Of a DNA stretch of 63,921 nucleotides, positions 8,708 through 17,407 are shown piece by piece. How positions within the stretch are numbered: position 1 is the stretch's first letter; each line of letters opens with the position of its first letter. The DNA is from [Borrelia] lusitaniae (lineage in GTDB: Bacteria > Spirochaetota > Spirochaetia > Borreliales > Borreliaceae): contig NZ_CP124049.1 of the NCBI RefSeq assembly GCF_030440365.1, positions 1 to 63,921 of the forward strand, read 5' to 3'. Position numbers and translations under genes: made by a program. The notes beneath the pieces are model-generated. The model searched no databases, was not told the DNA's origin, and saw nothing but the letters and a program-made list of their open reading frames with translations.

Positions 8708-9967
8708 TTAACGTCTGCTAATTTCTTTTATTAAACCGTTTAGAATGCGATTTATGTAATCATAAAGTTTTTTATTCTTGCCAATATTTTTATAATAAAG
8801 TTTAAAAATTTCTAAAAGGGTATTTCTAACTTTAAGAATTAATACTCTTCTGTTTTTATTCCCAATAGAGCCTAATGCTTGTTTTAAAGATTTGCGAGAT
8901 TTCTCCATTTCTTTTAAAAACATATTAACATCATAATTTAATGTTATCTCCTCTAGTTTTCTCAATATCAATCTAGAATATTCCTTTCCAAGCCTTTTAA
9001 ACAAATCTTCAAGATTTTCAAAATCTAATTCTTCGTCTAGCAAAAACTTACAAAATTGCAAAGTCTCGTGTTCTTCGTCTGTTAAATTGCGCTTCCAATT
9101 TAAATGCCAATCAAGCTCTGACTTTGTAGTAAGAGCAAAATTTTTCAATTCAAGAAGCTCTTTGCTAACACTACTTGTTTGTTGATCAATTGTTTTTTCA
9201 AGAGCAACAAAAATGTCTGCGTTTGAACCATTAGCATTAATCTTGGTTAAATAAAATTGTTGACACAAATTCATTTCTAAAAGAGACATTTCATCTTCTC
9301 TATCACTTTTATCAGAATAATTTTCAATAAGTCGCACTAAAATGCTTATTTTAGAAGACAAATCTCCCCATCGCTTTTTTCCTATGTCAATTAAGAACTG
9401 ATTAACATCTTTTTCGCTGTACCTATACTTTATTAACACTTCATCACTATTTAAAAGCCACCCACCAAGAGAATATCTGTGCTCATCGTTTTGCAAAGAT
9501 TTCTTGAAAAGCTCAAAATTTTTATCCTCTTCCAAATTTAAATGGGGAGTTAAAATCTCGCCTTGAGAATTTTTCAGCAAAGCTTTACTCTGTTTTGACT
9601 TACCAACATTGCTCTTTGGGGAAGTTTTTTGCAAAGACAAAGAATTATCTAAATTAGCCAAACTACTACTACCAGACTTATCCAAGTTTGGCAAGATTGA
9701 ATTTTTGGAATTTTGAGAAGTTTGAAAATCATTTTTGGAATCTTTAAATTCTTTTAAGCCTAATTGGCCATTCTTTTTGTTTTTAAAATTGCTTAAATTG
9801 GAATCTTTAAGTCTACTGTTTTTAGACTTTAAAGATTTTTTTTGATTGCTTATTAAACTTTGTTTATTCTCAGAATTGGTAATTTTTGAATCTTCTTCTA
9901 AAGATTTGCTATTACAATTAACAAACAATAGAAAGCTAATACCAAATGCAATTCCTATTTTGTTCAT
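8708..9967 (-). CDS. S1 antigen lipoprotein, BBA05-like
   Basis: 419 residues. ATG start; lipobox LFVNC (Cys18). Residues 20-140 are a low-complexity Lys/Ser/Asn-rich tether, and the remainder is a helical domain (ILVRLIENYSDKSDREDEMS, LDWHLNWKRNLTDEEHE). Matches BBA05 (S1 antigen), a feeding-induced lipoprotein as I recall. It has its own start region and lies upstream of the S2 gene on the same strand with about 100 bp between. Ligand not known. Confidence 0.85.
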   Translation of the reverse strand: MNKIGIAFGISFLLFVNCNSKSLEEDSKITNSENKQSLISNQKKSLKSKNSRLKDSNLSNFKNKKNGQLGLKEFKDSKNDFQTSQNSKNSILPNLDKSGSSSLANLDNSLSLQKTSPKSNVGKSKQSKALLKNSQGEILTPHLNLEEDKNFELFKKSLQNDEHRYSLGGWLLNSDEVLIKYRYSEKDVNQFLIDIGKKRWGDLSSKISILVRLIENYSDKSDREDEMSLLEMNLCQQFYLTKINANGSNADIFVALEKTIDQQTSSVSKELLELKNFALTTKSELDWHLNWKRNLTDEEHETLQFCKFLLDEELDFENLEDLFKRLGKEYSRLILRKLEEITLNYDVNMFLKEMEKSRKSLKQALGSIGNKNRRVLILKVRNTLLEIFKLYYKNIGKNKKLYDYINRILNGLIKEISRR

Positions 9968-10308
9968 AAATTAAATTTCCTCTATTTAATTATAGGTTTA
10001 AATAAAAATATAGCTCACTTTACATACACTAAATGTATACACTATTTTAATTCTTACAATAAAAGGAATTAGGCTTTCAATTATTTTAAAAATTGTTTTT
10101 TTAAAATGAAAAACCGAATTAAAATAATGCTAACAAGGCATTAAGCTTAAATTATTCTATTAATACCTTTTAAACCAAATTGGTATTAATAATCTATATT
10201 ATTTTAATATGTTGTAAAATTTCACAAAGAAATGGAAAACATTAACATCAGAGAAATCACAAAAATTTGCATTTTATTGCTCCAAATACATTTACAACAC
10301 AACAGAAA
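9968..10308. other. Spacer upstream of the S1 antigen gene
   Basis: AT-rich, no gene. It contains ATACACTAAATGTATAC at about 10025-10041, an imperfect palindrome similar to the one at the parA stop. It probably holds the S1 promoter, but no confident -35/-10 pair can be chosen. Confidence 0.45.
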
Positions 10309-10341
10309 GATTAACTCTTCTTTTTAAAAAAAGAGTTAATC
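10309..10341 (-). terminator. Terminator after the BBA07-like gene
   Basis: GATTAACTCTT pairs exactly with AAGAGTTAATC, with an inner T5/A5. On the minus strand it follows the stop by about 26 bp. Confidence 0.75.
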
Positions 10342-10367
10342 AAACAATCAGTTAACATGAAAAAAAG

Positions 10368-10838
10368 TTAAAACGAAGCAGATGCATCATAATTTTTCAC
10401 AAGATCACAAGCCTTTTTAATGTCTCTACTAGTCAGAAAAGATTGTCTTAAATTATCTATGTAAGTTTTTTCAACTTGCAGCAACTGCTGCTTAGCATTA
10501 GCAACATTTACATCATTTGAACGCTCAAGGGCTATTTTGGCCTTTCTTTTGGCCTTTAAACACTTAACAACAGTGGCAAGCATTTCTTTTACTTCGTCTT
10601 GATTTAAATCAAAAATCTGATTAAATTTATCAGGACTACTGTCAAGAACAACCTGCTTGAGAAAAAACAAAGCTTCTTTTTGGTCATCATTTAGAGAGTC
10701 TAAAAAAGACTTTTTAAGGTCTTCGGTTGAAGTATTAGAAGAATCTGAAAGCTTTAAAGACTTACTTCTGGTATCAGGATAATTAAATTCTTTACAAGAA
10801 AAAAATAATAAAATAACAAATAATAAAATATTTTTCAT
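10368..10838 (-). CDS. Surface lipoprotein, BBA07-like (ChpAI)
   Basis: 156 residues from ATG 10838, which has GGGAGA 5 bases upstream; an in-frame GTG four codons earlier overlaps that site and is less likely. Lipobox FFSC (Cys15). The short tether is followed by a helical domain (SLNDDQKEALFFLKQVVLD, FDLNQDEVKEMLATVVKCLK). Corresponds to BBA07, named ChpAI in B31 although it is a lipoprotein rather than a toxin. It is reported as RpoS-dependent and tick-expressed (recalled). Confidence 0.8.
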   Translation of the reverse strand: MKNILLFVILLFFSCKEFNYPDTRSKSLKLSDSSNTSTEDLKKSFLDSLNDDQKEALFFLKQVVLDSSPDKFNQIFDLNQDEVKEMLATVVKCLKAKRKAKIALERSNDVNVANAKQQLLQVEKTYIDNLRQSFLTSRDIKKACDLVKNYDASASF

Positions 10839-11008
10839 ACAGTCTCCCACACTGTGATTTTACAAATTATTTAAATATTAAAATTAAATAAACTTTTTTA
10901 AAAAAAATATAAATTACAATATATCTCAACATTTAAAATAATAAACATTTTGTAAAACTTTATAGAAATATCAAATAAAATATGCTAGAATGACTTTGGT
11001 ATTTAAAA

Positions 11009-11344
11009 ATGGATATTAAAATTGACGAAAAATTTAATATAGTATTTAACAATGATCTTAAATTAACAGAAAACATTGAAGAACAAAAACAGCGCTTATT
11101 TTTTTTCCTTAAAACGCCAAGGGGAAGTTTAAAAGAAAACCCAAATTATGGATTTGACTACAACTTTTACTTTAAACTTTGCAAAGCCAATAAAACAGAA
11201 TCTATTAAAAATTTTTTTTTAAACCTTTCAAAAGAACTAAAAATAGATCTTCTTAACTTACACCTGAGTATTACAAACAAAACATTAACAATAAAATTTT
11301 TCTTTTTGGGGAAAGACACTTTAAAAATGGATTTTAAAATATGA
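11009..11344 (+). CDS. Phage baseplate wedge protein, gpW/gp25-like (BBA08-like)
   Basis: 111 residues. The motif FFFLKTPRGSLKENPNYGFDY is the hallmark region of small gp25/W-type baseplate proteins, which usually read TxxGERxxxPxYG. It opens a tightly packed plus-strand cassette: its stop overlaps the next start. In P2-like phages W is followed by J, I and H, and the next genes fit that order. A structural role in a contractile tail is inferred, since the plasmid is probably defective or a cp32 relative. Confidence 0.65.
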   Translation: MDIKIDEKFNIVFNNDLKLTENIEEQKQRLFFFLKTPRGSLKENPNYGFDYNFYFKLCKANKTESIKNFFLNLSKELKIDLLNLHLSITNKTLTIKFFFLGKDTLKMDFKI

Positions 11345-12213
11345 GTATAATTTTTGATAAAAACTTAGGAATACTAGAAAAAACAATAGAAGAAATTCAA
11401 AATGAAAAAAAAGAGATTTTAAGAACAAAATACGGCATAGACATTAAAGAGAATTCAATCTACGACATAATAAACTTTCCAAGCTCAAGCATTGACAAAC
11501 AAATATCAGAAGTCTTAAAAGAGCTTTTTTTAAAAATAAAAGAAAATGGAAGCTACTTTAATGCACTAAGAGAAGATTTAAGTACTCCTAAAAGCTCAAC
11601 CTACGAAGCAATAAGAAAAGCTTTGCTAAATGTTACAGGGGTAAAACACATAAATATTATAAGTGGCGCTGGAACAATAAGCCTTTACTTAATACTGCAA
11701 GAAGATTGTTTTGAAAACAAAGAAAAAAATGAAATCAAAATTGAGACTAAAAAAAATATTTGGCAAGCAATATACTACACAGCCCCAAGCGGAACTGTTT
11801 TTACAGGGGAGATTGAAATTGAGTTTTTAAACAAACACAATCAAAAAAAAACATACAAATTAAGCTTAGGCAAGAAAAAATACGCATATCTTAAAGTAAC
11901 CTACAAAACAGAAGCAAAAGACGCAGTCTTTAAAGAAATAGATACCCAAATAAGAGACATTTACAATAAAATATTAGCCGAAAAATACATTGAAATGGGA
12001 ACATCTCTTAGATATCAAGACTTTCTTGCGCCAGTTAGCATGATCAAAGGAATAAAAGAGCTTAAAATAGGAATTTGCATTAAAAGTGATGACACAAAAA
12101 AAATAACAGAGCTTGCTGAGAGTGATTTTAAGTTTAATAAAAACGAAGAGACTAAAGAGAATGAAATCATTATTTTTGATACAAACAAAAGACTTCTTAT
12201 TAACAGAGAATAA
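11341..12213 (+). CDS. Phage baseplate protein, gpJ-like (DUF276 type, BBA09-like)
   Basis: 290 residues, overlapping the W-like gene by 4 bases. Matches the Borrelia DUF276 family: N-terminal LGILEKTIEEIQNEKKEIL, central VTGVKHINIISGAG and IWQAIYYTAPSGTVFTGEIE, and a C-terminal segment predicting values ahead of zero. Baseplate J proteins share the GVxxVxV...P.GTxxxG pattern seen here. It would form the baseplate wedge with the W-like product. Confidence 0.65.
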   Translation: MSIIFDKNLGILEKTIEEIQNEKKEILRTKYGIDIKENSIYDIINFPSSSIDKQISEVLKELFLKIKENGSYFNALREDLSTPKSSTYEAIRKALLNVTGVKHINIISGAGTISLYLILQEDCFENKEKNEIKIETKKNIWQAIYYTAPSGTVFTGEIEIEFLNKHNQKKTYKLSLGKKKYAYLKVTYKTEAKDAVFKEIDTQIRDIYNKILAEKYIEMGTSLRYQDFLAPVSMIKGIKELKIGICIKSDDTKKITELAESDFKFNKNEETKENEIIIFDTNKRLLINRE

Positions 12214-12215
12214 AA

Positions 12216-12827
12216 ATGAAAGAAAAGATACCAAAATTCTTAGAAAATACCCAAATTGAAAAGTTTATTTGCAATGAGCTTGATTACAAAAAAGAGATTT
12301 TAAGAGAACTAAAAGAACTTCTTTTAAACTTTAAAACAATAAATGTTAAAGAAAGCATTAACTCTAAATACATTGCATTACTAATGCTTTCAATATTTAA
12401 CGCATTTCACTTTAAAAAAGAGCTAGACAAAAATCTTGTTAACTTTTTAGATGCGGTTATTTTTGCAATAAAATCTATTGGTACTGACGAAAGCTTTATT
12501 GTACTCTTTAAAGCCTTTTTACGAGCAAATGTAGAAGTCAGCTCAAACGAAAAAGCTCCAGGCGAAATAATAATAAAATTGCTTGGAAACATTAAATCTC
12601 CTATTGAATTTAATATTGCAGCAAAAAATCAAAATAAGTTAAAAACAATAACTGCAAAACACGCTGGATTTAAAAAAGCTTTAGTTTCTAACTATATGCC
12701 CAAAGATTACAAAAATTCAGTATACGAATTTATTAAAATATTAATTCCTGTAGGAAGAATAGTAAAAATCATAGACAAAAAACAAATAGAAATAAAAAGT
12801 ACAAGAACAAAAAATTTTGCACAGTAG
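12216..12827 (+). CDS. Phage tail protein, gpI-like (DUF735 type, BBA10-like)
   Basis: 203 residues, starting 2 bases after the J-like stop. Central DESFIVLFKAFLRANVEVSS followed by PGEIIIKLLG resembles Borrelia DUF735 proteins found at the same position in cp32. The assignment to tail protein I is by order (W, J, then I), not by a decisive motif. Soluble, no signal peptide. Confidence 0.55.
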   Translation: MKEKIPKFLENTQIEKFICNELDYKKEILRELKELLLNFKTINVKESINSKYIALLMLSIFNAFHFKKELDKNLVNFLDAVIFAIKSIGTDESFIVLFKAFLRANVEVSSNEKAPGEIIIKLLGNIKSPIEFNIAAKNQNKLKTITAKHAGFKKALVSNYMPKDYKNSVYEFIKILIPVGRIVKIIDKKQIEIKSTRTKNFAQ

Positions 12828-12902
12828 ATCATTTTTGTGATTCTACTAGGCTTAATATAATTATAAATAAAAAATTAAAAAAGAAATTTAAAAGGAAAAT
12901 TT

Positions 12903-13937
12903 ATGAATACCAACGAACCACAAGAAAGCGTACAAATAAAAGATTTAAACAGAAAAACAAAAGTTAATAAGAGTGATCTTATTCCTATTGATGACATAAT
13001 AGAAGATACTTGCGCAATCACATACAAACATCTCCTAGAACAAATACAAAACGACACATTTTACAGCAGCGAATTTCACTGCTTTAAGAGAGCAATTAAA
13101 GATGTAATTAGTAGAGAGCTTTTAGAAAACGAAGAATACATAAAAAACATTTACATTAAAGTAATCTCTAAGCTTTTAGACTTAAGCGCGCTGCCTGAGA
13201 ACATAAACTTTGACACTGTTTTTGAAAAATTTAAACTTAAGCTTATTTCAAGCTTAAAGCACACAGAAACAAATTTGCCTTCAAACAAAATTACAATTTA
13301 CAACTCAAACACAAAAAATCTTGAACTTATTCAATTTGAAATCTTTGTTGAAAGCTTAAAAGAAGTTCTTGCAGAAAAATCTGAAATAAATCAACTAAAA
13401 AGTGACTTAAAAGACTGCTTACAAATAAGTAATTTCACAAAGCAATTCAAAGAATCTTTTAAATCAATAACTAAACAGACTTTTAGTGTAAAAAAAGAAC
13501 AACTTGTAAGCTGCTATCAAGAAGGAATTCCACAAATTGTAGAAGTTCCTATTTGGTGGCAAGGAAAACCAGACAACTTTGGGGGAATGCATACAATAAT
13601 TGATGATGATAAAATATTGGAATTCCAATATAAGGACAAAGCCACAACAATTGTACTTAAAAACAAAAGCAGTGCATCAATTGTAATAAATGAATCTTAC
13701 CAAAACAGTTACATTTACTTACAAATTACAGCAGAAATCAGGCATTCAAGCTCAACAGAAGATCACAATAAACAATTTTACCTTCGATTTTCAAAAAGCT
13801 CTGCTAAAATGCTAATAGCCTCATTTTCTTCAAAAAACATGTCCACACTTAAAACACCAATTTACAACGGCTGGTACTACGTTGGAGTAGGCAGCATAAA
13901 CAGTGGAGAAATAATGCCAATACTAAACAAAGTATAA
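12903..13937 (+). CDS. Probable phage tail fibre/tip protein (DUF685 type, BBA11-like)
   Basis: 344 residues; ATG after AAAAGGAAAAT. The helical N-terminal half contains DLNRKTKVNKSDLIPIDDII, a phrase typical of fibre proteins that carry a decision domain near the particle. The C-terminal half is beta-rich with conserved aromatic residues (VEVPIWWQGKPDNFGGMHTI, YNGWYYVGVGSINSGEIMP). Its position after the I-like gene and before the holin supports a host-contact fibre role. cp32 has a related gene at the equivalent place. Confidence 0.55.
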   Translation: MNTNEPQESVQIKDLNRKTKVNKSDLIPIDDIIEDTCAITYKHLLEQIQNDTFYSSEFHCFKRAIKDVISRELLENEEYIKNIYIKVISKLLDLSALPENINFDTVFEKFKLKLISSLKHTETNLPSNKITIYNSNTKNLELIQFEIFVESLKEVLAEKSEINQLKSDLKDCLQISNFTKQFKESFKSITKQTFSVKKEQLVSCYQEGIPQIVEVPIWWQGKPDNFGGMHTIIDDDKILEFQYKDKATTIVLKNKSSASIVINESYQNSYIYLQITAEIRHSSSTEDHNKQFYLRFSKSSAKMLIASFSSKNMSTLKTPIYNGWYYVGVGSINSGEIMPILNKV

Positions 13938-13959
13938 AACAAATTAAAAGGAGATATTT

Positions 13960-14139
13960 ATGGATACAATATTTATTTTTTTGTCAACAATTGACAATAC
14001 AAAACTTATTATATTGGGGGGATTTATTGTGCTGACAACAATACCAATTATTTCAGCAATAAAACCGCAGTTTAGAGACAATCTAAACTTTATTATAAAA
14101 AAGCTCTTAAAAGATACAAATAAAAAGGAAACAAAATGA
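13960..14139 (+). CDS. blyA: BlyA-type holin-like membrane peptide
   Basis: 59 residues: ATG at 13960 after AAAAGGAG and stop overlapping the next start (ATGA). One strongly hydrophobic segment (residues about 15-33, LIILGGFIVLTTIPIISAI) is followed by a Lys-rich amphipathic tail (NLNFIIKKLLKDTNKKETK). Size, topology and position directly before the BlyB homologue match BlyA of cp32, a pore-forming lysis protein. The gene is easily missed because it is short. Confidence 0.75.
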   Translation: MDTIFIFLSTIDNTKLIILGGFIVLTTIPIISAIKPQFRDNLNFIIKKLLKDTNKKETK

Positions 14140-14513
14140 ACAACAAAATAAACATCAACTCTGGTATTGAGGCTTTAAATAATTTATATGATTTTCTAAA
14201 AAGTAGCGATTCCCCAACAGAAATCAAAGTAGAAAAGGGAATATATTTAGGGCTTAATCTCTACAACCTAATAATGAGCATCTACAAGGAGAAAATAAAA
14301 ACCCTTGAAGAGGAAGAATCAACAAAAATATTAAATGCAATCGAAGATGTTAATAATAAAATTACAGAGCTTATATCAAGCATTAATGACGAGAGAGATC
14401 AAAGCATTATTGAACTTTTAAGAGAAGAAAGAAACGAGCTAATGGCAATAAAAACCAAAACACTCCAAGAAGAAATAAAAAAAGACTTAAAAGGAGATAA
14501 AATTGAAAATTAA
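14136..14513 (+). CDS. blyB: BlyB-type holin accessory protein
   Basis: 125 residues, overlapping blyA by 4 bases and the next gene by 11. Soluble, helical and highly charged (SIEALNNLYDFLKSS-like N-terminus, MSIYKEKIKTLEEEESTKIL, SINDERDQSIIELLREERNE). It is homologous in order and character to BlyB of cp32, which stabilises BlyA. Translational coupling of blyA, blyB and the following lipoprotein gene is clear from the overlaps. Confidence 0.75.
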   Translation: MNNKININSGIEALNNLYDFLKSSDSPTEIKVEKGIYLGLNLYNLIMSIYKEKIKTLEEEESTKILNAIEDVNNKITELISSINDERDQSIIELLREERNELMAIKTKTLQEEIKKDLKGDKIEN

Positions 14514-14868
14514 AAATTTACCTTTATTGTTTTTATTAAACATGATTACACTCTTTTCGTGCTCTACAATAGCAAACCTTCCAAAAGAGCCAACATACCC
14601 AAAAGAGCAAACACTAAAAGCTTTAAGCCTATATGAAGCACATCTTTCAAGCTATATTATGTATTTGCAAACATTTCTTGTAAAAACCAAACAAAAAGTA
14701 AATAACAAAAATTATCCTGAGTTTCAACTCTTTGATACAAGCAAATTAGAAAAAGATCAAACCATAAAATCAATCAAAACAAACATTGCTAATTTAAAAA
14801 ATTACATAGACAAAATCAAACCAATTGCAATCCAAATTTACAAGAAATATTCAAAAAATATAGATTAA
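14503..14868 (+). CDS. OrfD-like lipoprotein (BBA14-like)
   Basis: 121 residues from TTG 14503 after AAAAGGAGATAAAA. Lipobox TLFSC (Cys20), then a mostly helical body (EAHLSSYIMYLQTFLVKTKQ, IKTNIANLKNYIDKIKPIAI). Matches BBA14/OrfD, which also follows blyAB on cp32. A small lipoprotein in a holin cassette could be a spanin-like or lysis-timing protein, but no family link supports this. A strong terminator follows. Confidence 0.7.
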   Translation: MKIKNLPLLFLLNMITLFSCSTIANLPKEPTYPKEQTLKALSLYEAHLSSYIMYLQTFLVKTKQKVNNKNYPEFQLFDTSKLEKDQTIKSIKTNIANLKNYIDKIKPIAIQIYKKYSKNID

Positions 14869-14892
14869 GGTCATTTAATTTTTCTTTTTTCC

Positions 14893-14921
14893 AAAAGTCC
14901 CAATTTTGGGACTTTTTTTTT
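14893..14921 (+). terminator. Rho-independent terminator of the baseplate-holin cassette
   Basis: AAAGTCCCAA / TTGGGACTTT perfect 10-bp stem with a 2-base apex and eight or more T. Separates the phage cassette from ospAB. Confidence 0.9.
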
Positions 14922-14961
14922 AAAAAAAATAAAGTCTATTTTTAATCTAAAACCAATTAAA

Positions 14962-15060
14962 GGATGTTATCATTTTATTTTTTTTCAATTTTCTATTTGT
15001 TATTTATTGATCTTATAATATAATTATATTTGTATTAAGTTATATTAATATAAAAGGAGA
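14962..15060 (+). promoter_or_regulatory. ospAB promoter with upstream T-tract
   Basis: -35 TTGTTA at 14997-15002 and -10 TATAAT at 15019-15024 with a 16-bp spacer. A T-rich element (ATTTTATTTTTTTTCAATTT) lies directly upstream, as in the well-studied B31 ospA promoter, where the T tract stimulates transcription. AAAAGGAGAA lies just before the ospA ATG. Confidence 0.8.
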
Positions 15061-15067
15061 ATATATT

Positions 15068-15898
15068 ATGAAAAAATATTTATTGGGAATAAGTCTAATA
15101 TTAGCCCTAATAGCATGTAAGCAAAATGCTGGCGACACTGCCTCTGGTGATAGCAACACTTCATCATCAGTAGAGTTGTCTAGCGGAGAGAAAGTTCTTG
15201 TAAGCAAAGAAAAAAACAAAGACGGCAAATACGAGCTAATGGCAACAGTAGGCAACCTTGAACTAAAAGGAACTTCTGACAAAAACGATGGGTCTGGAAC
15301 ACTTGAAGGTGTAAAAGACGACAATAGTAAAGTTAAGTTAACAGTTTCTGATGACCTAGAAACCACACTTGAAATTACAAAAGCAGATGGCAAGAAAGTG
15401 TCAAAAAAAACAACCGCTAAAGACAAGTCATCAACAGAAGAAATATTTGACGCAAACGGTGAATACGTAACTGAGAAAACAATTACAAGAGCAAATGGCA
15501 CCAAGCTTGAATTAACAGAAATGACAAAAGAAGGAAAAGGGAAAGCCAAAGAAGCTTTAAAAAACTTCACTCTTGAAGGAGCTGTAGAGAACAACAAAAT
15601 AAAATTGGAAGTTAAAGAAGGAACTGTTACCTTAGCCAAAGAAATTGATGAAAATGATGGAAAAGTAACAATTTCAGTTGAGGATACTAACACCACTCAG
15701 GCTAGCAAAAAAACTGGGGATTGGGATGAAAATACTTCCACTTTAACAATTACTGTTAACAGTAAAAAAACTAAAGACCTTGTGTTTACAAAAGAAGGCA
15801 CAATAACTCAACAAAGTTACAACACAAACGGCGACAAGCTTGAAGGCCAAGCTGAAGAAATTAAAACACTTGATGATCTCAAAACTGCTTTAAAATAA
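15068..15898 (+). CDS. ospA: Outer surface protein A
   Basis: 276 residues. Lipobox LIAC (Cys17). The family core is clear: [54 protein letters not shown] and C-terminal LDDLKTALK. OspA is the abundant beta-sheet lipoprotein that retains spirochetes in the tick midgut. The N-terminal loop (residues 18-45, Ser/Thr/Gly-rich) and much of the C-terminal third differ from B31, so this is not a B. burgdorferi sensu stricto B31-type allele. First gene of the operon; ospB begins 9 bp after its stop. Confidence 0.97.
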   Translation: MKKYLLGISLILALIACKQNAGDTASGDSNTSSSVELSSGEKVLVSKEKNKDGKYELMATVGNLELKGTSDKNDGSGTLEGVKDDNSKVKLTVSDDLETTLEITKADGKKVSKKTTAKDKSSTEEIFDANGEYVTEKTITRANGTKLELTEMTKEGKGKAKEALKNFTLEGAVENNKIKLEVKEGTVTLAKEIDENDGKVTISVEDTNTTQASKKTGDWDENTSTLTITVNSKKTKDLVFTKEGTITQQSYNTNGDKLEGQAEEIKTLDDLKTALK

Positions 15899-15907
15899 GG
15901 AGAATTC

Positions 15908-16828
15908 ATGAAACAATATTTACTAGGATGTGTTTTAGTATTAGCTTTGATGGCATGTGCACAAAAAGGAGCAGAACCAACTGCTACAAATGACTTACCA
16001 GTTGATGCGATCAATAGCGACAAATCCATAGATTACAAAAAAGAAGAGTCTAAAGAAGCTCCTGGAGAAGTTTTCCCTTTAAAAGAAGAAAACACAGTGT
16101 CTTTATTTAATAAAACTAAAATTTTCGTAAGTAAAGAAAAAAATAAAGACGGCAAATATGATTTAAGAGCAACAATAAACGGCCTTGAATTTAAAGGAAC
16201 TTCTGACAAAAATGATGGATCTGGAACAATTGAAGCTGTAAAAGCTGACAAAACTAAAATATCCATACTGATTGCTGAGGATCTAAATTCACTAACTGTA
16301 ATAACATATGATAAAGACAACAAACAAGTTACAAGGCAAGTTGTTGGCAAACAAGAATCAACAACAGAAGAAACTTACGACAAAAATAATAAACTAACTT
16401 CAAGAAAAATAACAAGATCAAATGATACTACAATTGAATATTCCAAAATGACAGATGCTGACAATGCTTCACAAGCAGTAGAAACTCTAAAAAATGGCAT
16501 TAAGCTTGAAGGAACTCTTGTAGGTGGAAAAACAGAATTAAAATTAAAAGAAGGTAGTGTTACGCTAACAAAAGAAATTGATAAAGATGGAAAAATAAAA
16601 CTCTTTTTACAAGATACTGTAACTGACAACAATAAGAAAAAAACAGCAACATGGAAAGATAGTAGTAACACCTTGACAATTACTGTTAACAGTAAAAAAA
16701 CTAAAGATCTTGTGTTCTTAGCAGATGGTAAAATTACAGAACAAAAGTATGACTTAGAAGGCAGTAAGCTTGTAGGTAGTCCTAGTGAAATTAAATGTAT
16801 TCAAGACCTTAAAAATGCTTTAAGATAA
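15908..16828 (+). CDS. ospB: Outer surface protein B
   Basis: 306 residues. Lipobox LMAC (Cys17). A longer variable N-terminal tether (residues 18-75) is followed by the OspA-like fold ([54 protein letters not shown]). Co-transcribed with ospA from one upstream promoter and with its own AAGGAG. It shares near-identical DNA tracts with ospA that can recombine. Surface lipoprotein of the tick phase. Confidence 0.95.
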   Translation: MKQYLLGCVLVLALMACAQKGAEPTATNDLPVDAINSDKSIDYKKEESKEAPGEVFPLKEENTVSLFNKTKIFVSKEKNKDGKYDLRATINGLEFKGTSDKNDGSGTIEAVKADKTKISILIAEDLNSLTVITYDKDNKQVTRQVVGKQESTTEETYDKNNKLTSRKITRSNDTTIEYSKMTDADNASQAVETLKNGIKLEGTLVGGKTELKLKEGSVTLTKEIDKDGKIKLFLQDTVTDNNKKKTATWKDSSNTLTITVNSKKTKDLVFLADGKITEQKYDLEGSKLVGSPSEIKCIQDLKNALR

Positions 16829-16839
16829 GATAATAATTA

Positions 16840-16874
16840 AACCTCCTACAAAAGCATTAGCCAATGTGGAGGTT
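16840..16874 (+). terminator. Hairpin after ospB
   Basis: AACCTCC pairs with GGAGGTT across a 21-base loop that has weak internal pairing, 11 bp after the ospB stop. Confidence 0.5.
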
Positions 16875-16927
16875 GTTTATTACAACCTAAAAATTGAATT
16901 ATATATTTTTCAATTTGTTACTTCTGG

Positions 16928-16960
16928 AAAAAGTCTCCCAAGAGACTTTTTCTTTCTTTT
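16928..16960 (+). terminator. Strong terminator downstream of ospAB
   Basis: AAAAAGTCTC / GAGACTTTTT stem with a CCAA loop and a T-rich tail. Confidence 0.85.
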
Positions 16961-17407
16961 TTTTAAAAAGAGAAAAAAGGCAAGAAACAAATCAGACTAT
17001 TTAAGTCTTTAAAATCAAAATAAAAGGCTTTAATAAAACTAAATACATGTAAATACATGGCTAAAATTAAGAACACTAATAGGGCTAATTCCTTCACCCA
17101 AGCCTAATTCTTGAATGAAGGATAATATAAAAATAATCTAATCTAAGTTCTTAATAAAAATTAAACCCATCGCTAATAAGCTAACTATTTTAAATAAAAA
17201 TTAAAGCGCAAAAACAATTTACTCTTAATACAAGTTAATTCTTATCATATTTTATTACAAAAACTTGCTTTTGTAAAGTATATTTAACAAATATGTATTA
17301 AATATACTTTTTTTTTCTTTTTTATATAAAAATACTTTACTTTTTTAAAAAACTGTACTATTAATTAATTTAGAATCAAAGAAATTACTTATATTAGGAG
17401 TATAAAA
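16961..17407. other. Region between ospAB and the replication block; possible origin
   Basis: About 450 bp with no gene. It holds a tandem AAATACATG pair (17041-17049 and 17051-17059), an imperfect hairpin near 17093-17120 (CCTTCA...TGAATGAAGG), and a perfect 13-bp hairpin at 17275-17310 (separate entry). Borrelia plasmid origins map beside the PF57/PF32 block, so this is one of two candidate places for origin sequences (inference). Confidence 0.4.
17275..17310. repeat. 13-bp inverted repeat upstream of the PF57 gene
   Basis: AAAGTATATTTAA pairs exactly with TTAAATATACTTT across 10 bases and is followed by a T-run, about 100 bp before the PF57 start. Either a terminator or an origin/operator element. 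Confidence 0.7.

Noticed and set aside
10368..10850. ChpAI name suggesting a toxin-antitoxin gene
   Set aside because: The product has a lipobox and helical tether and no MazF/ChpA-like fold or partner gene; it is a lipoprotein.
15040..15696. Long minus-strand frame opposite ospA
   Set aside because: Antisense shadow of ospA with a Ser/Val/Phe-rich composition and no ribosome site. ospA itself is certain.
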